Source: Thermomicrobium sp. 4228-Ro | GTDB lineage: Bacteria > Chloroflexota > Chloroflexia > Thermomicrobiales > Thermomicrobiaceae | NCBI RefSeq assembly: GCF_026241205.1 | Contig: NZ_JAPFQM010000001.1 | Coordinates: 1,302,001-1,366,000 of the forward strand | DNA: 64,000 nt | Direction of reading: 5' to 3' | Shown here: positions 47,329 to 56,083 of the stretch, one piece after another | How positions within the stretch are numbered: position 1 is the first letter of the stretch | Layout of the letters: each line of letters opens with the position of its first letter | The notes under the pieces: model-generated | The model's database searches: none | What the model was told of the DNA's origin: nothing | What the model saw: only the letters and a program-made list of their open reading frames with translations | Made by a program: the position numbers and the translations under genes

Positions 47329-47415
47329 CGTGGTGCCTCTCCTCGCTTCGGCTGGTGATCCACCGGTGCGCTGCACCGACTGGTGCCGGCGGTTCTCTGG
47401 GGGGAAGGGGTGGCC

Positions 47416-48714
47416 TCAGCCGAGCGTGAGCGGGTCGGCAAGGTCGTAGAACACGATCCCCTGTGGCAACTTCGGGAAGAAGTAGGTCGTCTTCGGTGGT
47501 AGCAGCTGACCGGCCTGCGCCCGGGCGAGGATGGTCGCCAGCGGGGTGGGACGGAGCAAGACCGCCAGCACAGCCCGACCGGACTGCACGGCAGCAACTG
47601 CCTCGCTGGTGTCGGGCGTGTAGGTGGCCACTCGCTCGATCGTGGCCTGGTCGAGCGCACAGACGTGCCGCAGGAGCAGCCTGTCGACCACGACGGCGTC
47701 CGGCTCACCGTCGGCACCGGTGGGGAGTTCGACGGCCAGGAGTTCCTGGCGATGGAGCAACAGGACGTGCGGACGGCGCGAGCGCGCGAGGTCACCGGCC
47801 AGCTGGACGACACCGTCGAGCGGTCGGGGGGTGAGCGAGTCGACCGCTGCGTGTCGGGCGAGATGGGCTCGGAGCGTGTCCCAGTCGCAGGGCAGCCAGG
47901 ACAGCACGCGGTGGATCGGACGGACAACCAATGCCGGGTCGGCCGCGTCGACCACATGCACGGGCACCCAGGCACGTGGGTCGGCGCTTGGATCGCTGAC
48001 TCTGGCTCGCTCGGCGAGGCGCTGGGCAGCCGCGTAGCGGTGGTGTCCGTCAGCGACGACCAGCGGGCGACTGGTAGCGAGCGCAGCGAGTTCCTGTGCA
48101 CGAGCACCGGTCACCGCCCAGAGGCGGTGCTCGTCGCCGTTCACCGTTACCGACCAGAGCGGTGGTTCGTCACGAACGATCGCCTCGAGTGCTTGTCGCA
48201 GCGCACCGTCCCCAGCCCAGATCGCGTAGACCGCGCCGGCGTGCGCCTGGACGGCTTCGAGCTGACGGAGGCGGCGCTCGACGAGTTCGGTTGTCGTCCC
48301 CTCGTGCGGGAGCAGTCGTGCACCCGCGACCGGATCGAGCGAGGCGACGAGCAAGACACCGAGCCGTTCGAAGCGAACTCCTTCGAGTGCGAAACGGTGG
48401 GCATAGACGTAGCAGGCTGGCTGGGCATCGCGCTGGAGCACTCCCTCGGCACGCCAGATCCGGTACCGGCGGGCAGCTTGCGTGAACTGTTGACCATCAG
48501 CATCCGGAACCTCGAGATGCAGACAATGATACGGATGCTGGGCAGCCAAGGCAGCAGCAAGCTCCGCGCTCGGCACATCGTCGGGCGGGCCGAGCACGGC
48601 TGCCAGGTCACCGACCCGCTCCGGGGCGTAGCGGACAGCACGGAACGGCCGGAGCGGAAGCATCCGTGCTGCCGTCCCGTCGTACGCGCGGTCCGGCTGC
48701 GGTCTCGCTGTCAC
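47416..48714 (-). CDS. DUF1015 family protein
   Basis: 432 residues from GTG 48714 (or 415 from ATG 48663, which opens with MLPLRPFRAVRY as the family usually does). Typical blocks: HPYHCLHLEVP, the ADGHHRYAAA motif, and the C-terminal PPKTTYFFPKLPQGIVFYDL. The family is found beside serine/phosphoglycerate genes in many bacteria and is thought to be an enzyme, but its reaction is not known. Here it has no such neighbours. Converges with the SPW gene. Confidence 0.88.
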   Translation of the reverse strand: MTARPQPDRAYDGTAARMLPLRPFRAVRYAPERVGDLAAVLGPPDDVPSAELAAALAAQHPYHCLHLEVPDADGQQFTQAARRYRIWRAEGVLQRDAQPACYVYAHRFALEGVRFERLGVLLVASLDPVAGARLLPHEGTTTELVERRLRQLEAVQAHAGAVYAIWAGDGALRQALEAIVRDEPPLWSVTVNGDEHRLWAVTGARAQELAALATSRPLVVADGHHRYAAAQRLAERARVSDPSADPRAWVPVHVVDAADPALVVRPIHRVLSWLPCDWDTLRAHLARHAAVDSLTPRPLDGVVQLAGDLARSRRPHVLLLHRQELLAVELPTGADGEPDAVVVDRLLLRHVCALDQATIERVATYTPDTSEAVAAVQSGRAVLAVLLRPTPLATILARAQAGQLLPPKTTYFFPKLPQGIVFYDLADPLTLG

Positions 48715-48733
48715 GAGTCCACCGGTCGGGAAC

Positions 48734-49144
48734 TCAGGAGCGCTGTGCCTGCAACGCGGTGAGCTGGGCGAGGACCGGCTCGTCGTCTTCCTCGGCTCCG
48801 AGCAGGACGAGGACGACCGCTTCCGGTACCGGTTCGGTTTCGGCCAGCGCCTCTTCGGGGGAGGGAACGTAGCGATCGTCCGCCCACTGGCCGGGCCGAT
48901 CCGGGTGGTAGGTTTCCACCAGCCACGTCCGGCTCACGATCGCGTTACTGCCGAGCTTGCGCCGGGCGCGCTCCTGATAACGGTCGATCCGGCCGTCCGG
49001 ATGGAGGACGAACAGCTCGACCACCCGACGCCCCTCGTGCCGGCCGCGGTGGAGGATCTGCTGGCCGGTCGCCTCGTCCAGTTCCCGCGCTGGCTGACCA
49101 CGGTCGGTCTTCAAGAAGTACCGCACGGCCTTCCTCCTGGTCAT
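48734..49144 (-). CDS. Hypothetical 136-residue protein
   Basis: Starts MTRRKAVRYFLKTDRGQ at ATG 49144, with a mostly basic N-terminal half (GRHEGRRVVELFVLHPDGRIDRYQERARRK) and an acidic C-terminal half (SPEEALAETEPVPEA). No signal peptide or membrane helix. No family recognised. The ribosome-binding site is weak. It lies 19 bases upstream of the DUF1015 gene on the same strand and may share its mRNA. The next 190 bases upstream hold no gene. Confidence 0.55.
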   Translation of the reverse strand: MTRRKAVRYFLKTDRGQPARELDEATGQQILHRGRHEGRRVVELFVLHPDGRIDRYQERARRKLGSNAIVSRTWLVETYHPDRPGQWADDRYVPSPEEALAETEPVPEAVVLVLLGAEEDDEPVLAQLTALQAQRS

Positions 49145-49337
49145 GGTTCCAGAGCTGCAGCGGAACGTTCGCTGCAGAACACAAGTGTACCGCGTCGGGG
49201 CGAACGGTTCGCCGGTCGTACGGCCGCACCAGGCGCACGGTCCGCAGTCTGCGTCCAGTGCGTAGCGGCTGGTCAACCGAGTTCTGTGCAGTACGCCATC
49301 GACGCGGCGATCCGAGCGATGTCGCTGCTCGATCCCT

Positions 49338-50504
49338 TCAGTCGCCCCACGAGTATCTGGACCACTGTCGGACCACCTCGTACAGCTGCGCATGGCGCTG
49401 GGCGATCCGTTCCCAGGCGAACGCGGCGGCAACGGTGCGGGCGCCCGCCCGTAGCTGGTCGCGACGCGTGGGGTCAGCGAGGAGACCGGCCAGTGCCTGC
49501 GCGAGTGCTGTCGGATCGTCTGGCGGGACGAGGCAGCAGTGCTCGCCGTCGCGGAGCGGGAAGAGGAGAGTCGGATCGGCTGGCCGCGTGGTGACGAGCG
49601 CTGCGCCGGACGCCAGCGCGGCGATCAAGCTGCCATGCCGGAGGCTCGCTCCGTCCCGGAACGGGAGCGCGACGACGTCGGCTGCTGCCAGAAGATCGGC
49701 GACGTCCTGAGCTGGGCGGTACCCGAGATCGACGAGCGGTACGGCGGCGATGTCCCGGTAGGCGGTCGCGTCACCGGCGCGTGCGCCGGGCGTGTCCGGT
49801 CGGTCGCCACCGAGCAAAACGAGCAGTGGACGCGGTTCGGGCAGGCGTGCGATCGCCGCGATCAGTGTCTCCAGCCCCTTCTCCGGTTGCCGGAAGCCGA
49901 AGAAGGCGACCAGCGGTTGCTGGCGCGGCAGACCGAGTCGCTGGCGGGCGGCTCGCGGATCGCGCGGAGCCGGGAGATTGGAGCCGATCGGGATACGCCA
50001 GAGTCGTGCGCCGGAAATGTCCCAGCGGCGTACCGCCCGTTCGTCCTCCGGATTGGTCACGACGACAGCAGCGCTGGTCCGGGCCAGCCAGCGCAGAACG
50101 AGATGCCGGAGCGGGCCGGCCTTGGGGAAGAGGTACGGAACGCGCAGGTCATGGAACGTCGTGACGACCGGGAACGGATGCGCCAGTTGGGGCAAGAGGG
50201 CGATGCGCCCTTGCAGGTCGAAGGCTCCGGCCTGGTACTGGAGGTGGACGATGCCGCGCCAGCCCTGAGCGTAGAGTTCCTGGAGTATCTCCCGGAGTCG
50301 CCAGCCCCAACCGGTCGTCACGCGGATCGCTGGACTGGTTGCAGTTCGGTCCGGTGACGGCCGCGTCACCACCGTCACCGACCAGCCGTGGTCGGTGAGC
50401 GCTTCCGCCAGGCGCGCCGTGTAATCACCGACGCCCCCACGGAGCGGGGGATACTCGCCAGTCACGAAGAGGACAGCTCGGTCGATCGGCAAGCGGTCAG
50501 CCAC
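49338..50504 (-). CDS. Family 4 glycosyltransferase
   Basis: 388 residues, GT-B fold. N-terminal Rossmann half begins FVTGEYPPLRGGVGDYTARL (the donor-independent GGxxxY loop); the C-terminal half has VAFFGFRQPEKGLETLI and the acidic donor site region DVVALPFRDGASLRHGSLIAALASG. It transfers a nucleotide-sugar, probably in surface glycan synthesis. Start chosen at GTG 50504, overlapping the stop of the preceding glycosyltransferase by 8 bases; the open frame further upstream is a shadow of that gene. Confidence 0.85.
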   Translation of the reverse strand: MADRLPIDRAVLFVTGEYPPLRGGVGDYTARLAEALTDHGWSVTVVTRPSPDRTATSPAIRVTTGWGWRLREILQELYAQGWRGIVHLQYQAGAFDLQGRIALLPQLAHPFPVVTTFHDLRVPYLFPKAGPLRHLVLRWLARTSAAVVVTNPEDERAVRRWDISGARLWRIPIGSNLPAPRDPRAARQRLGLPRQQPLVAFFGFRQPEKGLETLIAAIARLPEPRPLLVLLGGDRPDTPGARAGDATAYRDIAAVPLVDLGYRPAQDVADLLAAADVVALPFRDGASLRHGSLIAALASGAALVTTRPADPTLLFPLRDGEHCCLVPPDDPTALAQALAGLLADPTRRDQLRAGARTVAAAFAWERIAQRHAQLYEVVRQWSRYSWGD

Positions 50505-52275
50505 GTTCGGCCCACATCCGGACGATTCGGGGTCGCAGGAGCGAGCGAAACGCGTGCCAGTCGCGGGCCATACGGCGCCAGCGGAGCACACGCTTGTGCC
50601 CGACCAGCCACTTGGCAGCTTCGCGAGCGAAGCGGACGGCATAGGTGAGGAGGAGGAAGGCACGGAGCACCTCGGCGGCCAGCGGCCCGTACAGGCTCCG
50701 GAACAGTTGCACCTTGGCTGTATCGAACGCAATCTGCCGGAAGGCCGACTCCGGCTCGCTCGATCCCCCTTCGGCGTGCACGACTTCGGCATCCGGGAGG
50801 TAGTAGACGCGCCAACCGGCTCGCCGCACGCGCCAGAACCATTCCACTTCCTCGGAGTAGAGGAAGAAGCGCTCGTCGAAGAGCCCGACCGTTGCCAGCG
50901 CCTCGCGGCGGATCGCCAGGCACGCTCCGACCAGCCAGTCGACCTCTTGCAGCTCGTCGTCGCTCCGGTCGGCAACGTAATAGCGCCGGAGGACCCGGTT
51001 GTCGCGCCAGTAGTCCTGAACGAGCGTGCTCTCCAGAAAGCCGGTCAGCAGGGTCGGGAAACGCCGCCGTGACGGTTGCGTGCGGCCATCCGGATACCGG
51101 AGACGCGGCCCGACGGCACCGGCTGTCGGGTGCTGGTCGAGGAACCGTACCAGACGACCGAGGGCTTCCCCGACCAGCCGCGCGTCCGGATTCAGGAGCA
51201 CGATGACGCGTCCGCGCGCGAGCTGTATCCCCTGGTTGGCTGCTGCCGCGAATCCCCGGTTCGCCGAGTTGGCGACGAGGCGGACCCAGGGATAGTGCGT
51301 GGCGACCAGGTCGGCCGAGCCGTCCGGTGAGGCGTTGTCGACGACGATGACCTCGCCGCGCAGCTGGCTCGCCTCCAGGCTCTGCTGCACCGAGTCGAGG
51401 CATCCGGGAAGGTGCGCGCGGCTCCGGTAGCTCACGATCACGACCGAGACGTCGAGGGCCGCTGGCTCGGCGAGCGCGGTGACTCGTTGGCTCCGCCGCA
51501 GTGCACGCCGCCGCCAGAGGCGGACGACCAGGATCCAGGTTACCAGCGTGGCGAACGCCATCATCGTCGCCAGGAAGAGTCCGTCGAGGCCATCGCGGTA
51601 TCCCCGGAGCGTCACGAAGCGACGCCAGAACTCGCGCAGGGGCTGCCCGAGGAACGTCCGGCGGCGCGGCCGTCTGCCCTGCAGGACGAGCGAGCGGGCA
51701 GCGAGACGCGCATAGGACAACTGTTTCCGCACGAACTCCCGTCGCGAGTCGTAATTGAGGTGCACGAGCGGTGAAGCCAGATGTCGCGCCTCACCGTCCA
51801 GCTCGACGACCTCATGGACGGTGATCTCCGAGCGGTACCGGGCACGTCCGACGCGCAGGAGGCGAAGATGCTCGTCGGGCCACCACCCGCCGCCACGGAT
51901 CCATTTCCCCCACATCCAGTTCTGCGTCGGGATCCAGAAGCCAGCGACCCGCTCGTCTCCCTGGGCGAGCGCAGCCCGGATCTCTTCAGCCAGTTGCGGA
52001 GTCACCCGTTCGTCGGCATCGACGAAGAGGACCCACGGCTCGCGTGCCAGCGCCAGGGCCGCATTCCGCTGCGAGGGAAAGTCGACGAAACGATGCGTCA
52101 CCACCTCGGCACCGGCTGCCTGTGCGATCTCCACAGTGCGGTCGGTCGAACCGGAGTCGACGACCACGAGTTGCCGTCCCAGCCCACGCACGCTCTCCAG
52201 GCAGCCCGGGAGGTGTCGCTCCTCGTTGAGTGTCAGAACGATGACGGACAGCGGTAACGGATCACGCTGGTTCAT
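50497..52275 (-). CDS. Double-domain family 2 glycosyltransferase
   Basis: 592 residues made of two GT-A domains. Domain 1 (about 8-225; LSVIVLTLNEERHLPGCL, VVDSGSTDRT, LFVDADERVT, WMWGKWIRGGGWWPDEHLRL) is like WaaE/LPS core glucosyltransferases. A hydrophobic segment (about 235-255) follows. Domain 2 (about 275-520; SVVIVSYRSRAHLPGCLDSV, IVVDNASPDGS, NRGFAAAANQG, LLNPDA) is like rhamnosyltransferases. The fusion suggests two sugars added in sequence to one lipid-linked acceptor at the membrane. Overlaps its neighbours at both ends. Confidence 0.88.
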   Translation of the reverse strand: MNQRDPLPLSVIVLTLNEERHLPGCLESVRGLGRQLVVVDSGSTDRTVEIAQAAGAEVVTHRFVDFPSQRNAALALAREPWVLFVDADERVTPQLAEEIRAALAQGDERVAGFWIPTQNWMWGKWIRGGGWWPDEHLRLLRVGRARYRSEITVHEVVELDGEARHLASPLVHLNYDSRREFVRKQLSYARLAARSLVLQGRRPRRRTFLGQPLREFWRRFVTLRGYRDGLDGLFLATMMAFATLVTWILVVRLWRRRALRRSQRVTALAEPAALDVSVVIVSYRSRAHLPGCLDSVQQSLEASQLRGEVIVVDNASPDGSADLVATHYPWVRLVANSANRGFAAAANQGIQLARGRVIVLLNPDARLVGEALGRLVRFLDQHPTAGAVGPRLRYPDGRTQPSRRRFPTLLTGFLESTLVQDYWRDNRVLRRYYVADRSDDELQEVDWLVGACLAIRREALATVGLFDERFFLYSEEVEWFWRVRRAGWRVYYLPDAEVVHAEGGSSEPESAFRQIAFDTAKVQLFRSLYGPLAAEVLRAFLLLTYAVRFAREAAKWLVGHKRVLRWRRMARDWHAFRSLLRPRIVRMWAERG

Positions 52276-53200
52276 CGTCGCTCGATGCCTGGCGATAGAT
52301 GCGCGCCGCCTCCTGCAGGAGACACGCTCGCTCGGCGAGCTCGGGTCGGCCGGTCAGGTGCGCCCGGAGCGCCGACCAGCCTGCGGCGAGCGATGCCAGC
52401 AATGCCAGCCGCTGGACGAAGCGGGGACCGTGCCAGCGGCGAAAGTACCGTGCCCGGCTCCGGTGCAGCTCGAGAAAGCTCCGGGCCGACACCTGGCGCG
52501 TACTCCCCCCGGCGTGGTGGACGACCAACGCTGCCGGTGCAGTCAGGATCGTCCAACCAGCCGCCCTGATCCGGCGGCACCAGTCGATCTCCTCGCTGTA
52601 ATAGAAGTAGCCTTCGTCGAGTCCACCCACCTGCTCGATGACCGCACGCCGGACGAGCATGCACGCTCCCAACGGATGGTCGATCGCGAACGGCGAGAGG
52701 CCGTCACCGGGACCGAAGCGACCGTTCAGGCGCGAGCCGATGAGGCGCGGATGGATCGGGAAGAAGTCGAGCACGTTCTGGACGTAGCCGGGAAACCGGT
52801 AGCCGGCCGATTGGAGGGAGCCGTCGGGGTTGAGCAAGCGTGCTCCCACCAGCCCGACGTGCGGGGCAGCCTGCAGCGCAGACCATAACCAGCTGATCGC
52901 GCCCGGGCGGACTTCGGTATCCGGGTTCAGGAGGAGGATCGCCTCGCCGCGGCTTGCCCTGATTCCAACGTTGTTCGCAGCGGCGAAACCGCGATTCGCT
53001 TCCAGGGCGATGAGGTGTACCCACGGGTAGCGTTGGCGCACCAGCTCGACCGTCCCGTCGGTCGAGTCGTTATCCACGACGATGACTTCGCTCGCGAGTC
53101 GGCTCCGTGCGAGCTCGCGGGCGAGGCTGTTCAGACAGGCCGGGAGCAGTTCCCGGACGTTCCAGCTGACGATAACGACCGAAAGGTCGCAGCCGTCCAC
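52262..53200 (-). CDS. Family 2 glycosyltransferase (rhamnosyltransferase-like)
   Basis: 312 residues from GTG 53200, with AAGGAG nine bases upstream. SVVIVSWNVRELLPACLNSL, VVDNDSTDGT, ANRGFAAANNVGIR, LLLNPDTEVRP and YYSEEIDWCRRI show the same type as domain 2 of the next gene. A C-terminal hydrophobic segment near residue 265 may attach it to the membrane. The upstream extension of the frame to 54313 is a shadow of nth and has no similarity. First gene of the three-gene glycan cluster. Confidence 0.87.
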   Translation of the reverse strand: MDGCDLSVVIVSWNVRELLPACLNSLARELARSRLASEVIVVDNDSTDGTVELVRQRYPWVHLIALEANRGFAAANNVGIRASRGEAILLLNPDTEVRPGAISWLWSALQAAPHVGLVGARLLNPDGSLQSAGYRFPGYVQNVLDFFPIHPRLIGSRLNGRFGPGDGLSPFAIDHPLGACMLVRRAVIEQVGGLDEGYFYYSEEIDWCRRIRAAGWTILTAPAALVVHHAGGSTRQVSARSFLELHRSRARYFRRWHGPRFVQRLALLASLAAGWSALRAHLTGRPELAERACLLQEAARIYRQASSDDEPA

Positions 53201-53291
53201 GGATGCGCACTCCTTTACCGTCCACCATCCTAGCGTGCTCGACGCAGGACCGTCGAATCGGGGCCTGGACCTGTTATGCTCCGGCCGGGAT

Positions 53292-53990
53292 ATGACGATC
53301 CGATGCAGGGACGAGACGATGCAGCGCGAGGCGGACTCCTTCGACATCGACGAAGCGATCCGGCGTCTGCGGGAGGTGGTGCGCTCGCTGCCACCGGCAG
53401 CCTTGTTCCAGCTGGCTGCAGAAGGCTTTCGGACACTGTTCGAAGTGCTCGTCGCCTGTATCGTATCGGTGCGAACCCGCGACGAGGTCACCGTACCGGT
53501 CGCGCGGCGTCTGTTCGCGCGTGCTCGCACGCCGGAGGCCCTCGCGCAGCTCACCGAGCCGGAACTCGCCGCGCTGCTCCGGCCTGCCACCTTCGCCGAG
53601 ACGAAGGCGCGCAATTTGCTCGTCATCGCCGGGCGCCTCCAGCACGAGTCCGACCAGAAGCGGCTCTGTGACGAGACGTTCCTGCTCCAGCTCCCCGGCG
53701 TCGGCCCCAAGTGCGCGCATCTCGTCCTCGGGATCGCCTGCGGTCTGCCACGCATCGCGGTCGATGTCCACGTCCACCGGATCACCAACCGTTGGGGATA
53801 CGTGCGGACCCGGGCACCCGAGCAGACGTTACGGGAACTCGAGCGGAAGCTGCCCCAGCAGTACTGGATCGAGATCAACCGGTTGCTCGTTCCCTTCGGC
53901 AAGCATATCTGTACCGGCGTCCTCCCTCGTTGCTCGCAGTGCGTGCTCGCTGACCTCTGTCCCCGGATCGGTGTGGCGCGGCACCGTTGA
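53292..53990 (+). CDS. nth: Endonuclease III (base excision repair glycosylase/lyase)
   Basis: HhH-GPD DNA glycosylase (232 aa from ATG 53292; ATG 53319 is an alternative). The helix-hairpin-helix LLQLPGVGPKCAHLVLGIA has the catalytic lysine, the aspartate is in IAVDVHVHRITNRW, and the C-terminal [4Fe-4S] loop has the exact spacing C-x6-C-x2-C-x5-C. It removes oxidised pyrimidines and cuts the strand. Confidence 0.92.
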   Translation: MTIRCRDETMQREADSFDIDEAIRRLREVVRSLPPAALFQLAAEGFRTLFEVLVACIVSVRTRDEVTVPVARRLFARARTPEALAQLTEPELAALLRPATFAETKARNLLVIAGRLQHESDQKRLCDETFLLQLPGVGPKCAHLVLGIACGLPRIAVDVHVHRITNRWGYVRTRAPEQTLRELERKLPQQYWIEINRLLVPFGKHICTGVLPRCSQCVLADLCPRIGVARHR

Positions 53991-54065
53991 ACGAGAGGCC
54001 GCGGGGACACTTCGTCAGTGTCATACTGGGCACTGGGGACGGTACGGCGAAGAGGGGAGGTCAGC

Positions 54066-54644
54066 ATGACCGCGCTGGCGAATGTCGCGGACGTGCTCGA
54101 ACAGATCCGCAAGGTACGGCAGATCCGGCAATACCGGCCCGACGCGGTTCCCGAGGCTGTGGTCTGGCAGGTGCTCGAAGTCGCTCGCTGGACAGGAAGC
54201 TCACGCAATACGCAACCGTGGCACTTCATCGTCATCGACGATCGGGAGATTCTCCGGCAGCTGAGCCAGCTGCGCCCGCCGATCGCCTGGCTCGCCGGTG
54301 CGCCGCTGGGCATCGCGATCGTCCTCGATGGGCAGAGCGAGATCAGCGAGGCCTACGACGAGGGGCGTGTCACCGAGCGACTGCTCATCGCAGCCAAACT
54401 TCTCGGTCTCGGCGGCGGGGTGGCTTGGTACGGTGACGCCGCACAGCAAGCGGAGGCCAAGCGGATCCTCGGGATCCCCCAGGAGCGGACAGCCCGCTCG
54501 ATCGTGGCCATCGGCTATCCCCTCTCGGCCCGTGACCCGAGGCCGTCGCCGGTGCAGCGCGGCCGCAAGCCGCTCGCCGAACTCGTCAGCTGGAACCGGT
54601 ATGGCCAGCGGCGTCAGGCGACACCAGACGGTTCCGATTCGTGA
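54066..54644 (+). CDS. Nitroreductase family flavoprotein
   Basis: 192 residues. FMN-binding blocks VRQIRQYRPDAVPE and ARWTGSSRNTQPWHFIVID near the N-terminus, and GYPLSARDP near the C-terminus. Probably an NAD(P)H-dependent oxidoreductase acting on an unknown substrate. GGGGAGG is close to ATG 54066. 75 bases after nth, on the same strand. Confidence 0.87.
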   Translation: MTALANVADVLEQIRKVRQIRQYRPDAVPEAVVWQVLEVARWTGSSRNTQPWHFIVIDDREILRQLSQLRPPIAWLAGAPLGIAIVLDGQSEISEAYDEGRVTERLLIAAKLLGLGGGVAWYGDAAQQAEAKRILGIPQERTARSIVAIGYPLSARDPRPSPVQRGRKPLAELVSWNRYGQRRQATPDGSDS

Positions 54645-54709
54645 GCGCGCAGCCCGTGTACCGGGAAACGGCTGACCGCGGAGAACCAGCTGGCCGCGCA
54701 TGCGCCTGC

Positions 54710-54738
54710 TCGACGAAGATACCCCCTATGGGTATACT
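54710..54738 (+). promoter_or_regulatory. Promoter of the copper ATPase gene
   Basis: TCGACG (54710-54715), 17-base spacer, TATACT (54733-54738). The operator at 54719-54735 overlaps the spacer and the first bases of the -10. Confidence 0.6.
54719..54735. promoter_or_regulatory. CsoR-type copper operator candidate
   Basis: Perfect inverted repeat ATACCC-CCTAT-GGGTAT. G/C-tract arms flanked by TA are typical for Cu(I)-sensing CsoR repressors, and the gene behind it is a copper-type ATPase. No csoR gene is in the window. Confidence 0.65.
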
Positions 54739-54782
54739 GGGGTGCGCTGCCAGCTGCCCATGCGGGGCATGATCCAGGCCTC

Positions 54783-54986
54783 TTGCGGCGCCGCTTCTGG
54801 ATCTCGCTCGTTGCGACGATCCCGGTGGTACTCGTCCAGAGCCCGTTGCACGACCTGCTCGGTCTCCCGACCGTACCCGGTGCTGCCATCGTCGCACTGG
54901 CGCTCTCGCTCTTCGTCTATGCAGCGGGGGCATCATCTTCCTCCAAGGAGCCCGCGACGAGCAGCGCGCCCGCCATCCTGGGATGA
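54783..54986 (+). pseudogene. N-terminal fragment of the copper ATPase (CopB), frame 1
   Basis: The frame reads (HAGHDPGL)LRRRFWISLVATIPVVL, matching the beginning of CopB ATPases: a His-containing tail, RRRFW and the first helices. No ATG or GTG starts it; TTG 54783 or CTG 54747 are the only options. After YAAG the correct continuation (GIIFLQGARDEQ...RHPGMMT) is in the -1 frame: one G too few in the G5 run at 54926-54930. Confidence 0.7.
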
Positions 54987-56083
54987 TGACGCTGGTCGCT
55001 CTGGCGATCACCGTCGCCTTGCTCTACAGCCTCGCCACGACGCTCGGTTTCCCCGGCGAACCGTTCTTCTGGGAGCTGACCACGCTGATCGTCGTCATGC
55101 TGCTCGGGCACTGGCTCGAAATGCGGGCCGTCGGGCGGACGCAACGGGCACTGGAGGCGCTGGCACGGCTGCTCCCCGCCACCGCGGAGCGGGTCGAGCC
55201 GGACGGCAGCGTGCGCGAGGTACCGGTCTCCGAACTCCGTCCTGACGATATCGTTCTCGTCCGTCCCGGTGCGCGGATCCCGGCTGATGGCATTGTCATC
55301 GACGGTGAATCGGAGGTGAACGAAGCGGCGGTGACCGGCGAGTCGCGCCCGGTACCCAAGCAGCCGGGGAGCGCGGTCATCGGTGGGACGATCAACGGCT
55401 CTGGCCTCTTGCGCGTCCGGGTGACGCACGTCGGAAGCGAGTCGTTCCTCGGCCAGGTGCTGCAGCTCGTCGCTCGCGCCCAGCAGGAACGCACGTGCCT
55501 GCAGGCACTGGCCGATCGGGTCGCCTTCTGGCTCACCATCATCGCGATCATCATCGGTACGGTGACCTTCCTCAGCTGGCTGGCCGTCGGTGATGTCACC
55601 ACCGTGGTGACGCGAGCCGTCACGGTGCTCGTCATCGCCTGCCCCCACGCGCTCGGCCTGGCTATCCCGCTGGTGGTCACGCTCTCGACCGGTCTCTCGG
55701 CGCGGAGCGGCATTCTCATCCGTAACCGGCAAGCGTTCGAGCGAACTCGCGCCGTCGATACGGTCGCCTTCGATAAGACCGGGACGCTCACGCGGGGCGA
55801 GTTCGCTGTCGTGGAGACAGCCGTGGCTCCGGGGTTCGACGAGGGGCGAGCGCTGGCGCTGGCTGCTGCCGTCGAGAGCGGTTCCGAGCACCCGATCGCG
55901 CGGGCGATCACCCAGCGGGCTGCCGAGCGCTCGCTGCCGCTACCGGTCGCCGAGGACGTGCGTGCCATACCTGGACACGGTATCACGGCGCGTGTCGACG
56001 GCCACACGGTCACGGTCGGACGGCTCGGCTTGCTCGACGGACGACCGGACTGGCTCGAGCCCGCTAGGAAGAGCGTGGCATGA
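54983..56083 (+). CDS. copB: Copper-type P1B ATPase (CopB), central part
   Basis: From ATG 54983: helices 3-4, actuator loop with TGES (118-121), the ion-channel motif CPH (220-222, [10 protein letters not shown]) that marks P1B-3 CopB-type ATPases for Cu/Ag, phosphorylation site DKTGT (264-268) and SEHPIARA of the N-domain. The frame ends at 56083 with ATGA, and the rest (GDGINDAP) follows in the next frame from 56080. The first two membrane helices are in the fragment at 54783. Export of copper is the family role; whether this split protein works is uncertain. Confidence 0.85.
   Translation: MMTLVALAITVALLYSLATTLGFPGEPFFWELTTLIVVMLLGHWLEMRAVGRTQRALEALARLLPATAERVEPDGSVREVPVSELRPDDIVLVRPGARIPADGIVIDGESEVNEAAVTGESRPVPKQPGSAVIGGTINGSGLLRVRVTHVGSESFLGQVLQLVARAQQERTCLQALADRVAFWLTIIAIIIGTVTFLSWLAVGDVTTVVTRAVTVLVIACPHALGLAIPLVVTLSTGLSARSGILIRNRQAFERTRAVDTVAFDKTGTLTRGEFAVVETAVAPGFDEGRALALAAAVESGSEHPIARAITQRAAERSLPLPVAEDVRAIPGHGITARVDGHTVTVGRLGLLDGRPDWLEPARKSVA

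Noticed and set aside
53201-54313. N-terminal extension of the glycosyltransferase to 683 residues
   Set aside because: It is antisense to nth and the nitroreductase gene and Ser/Arg-rich; GTG 53200 has a proper ribosome-binding site and gives the normal N-terminus.
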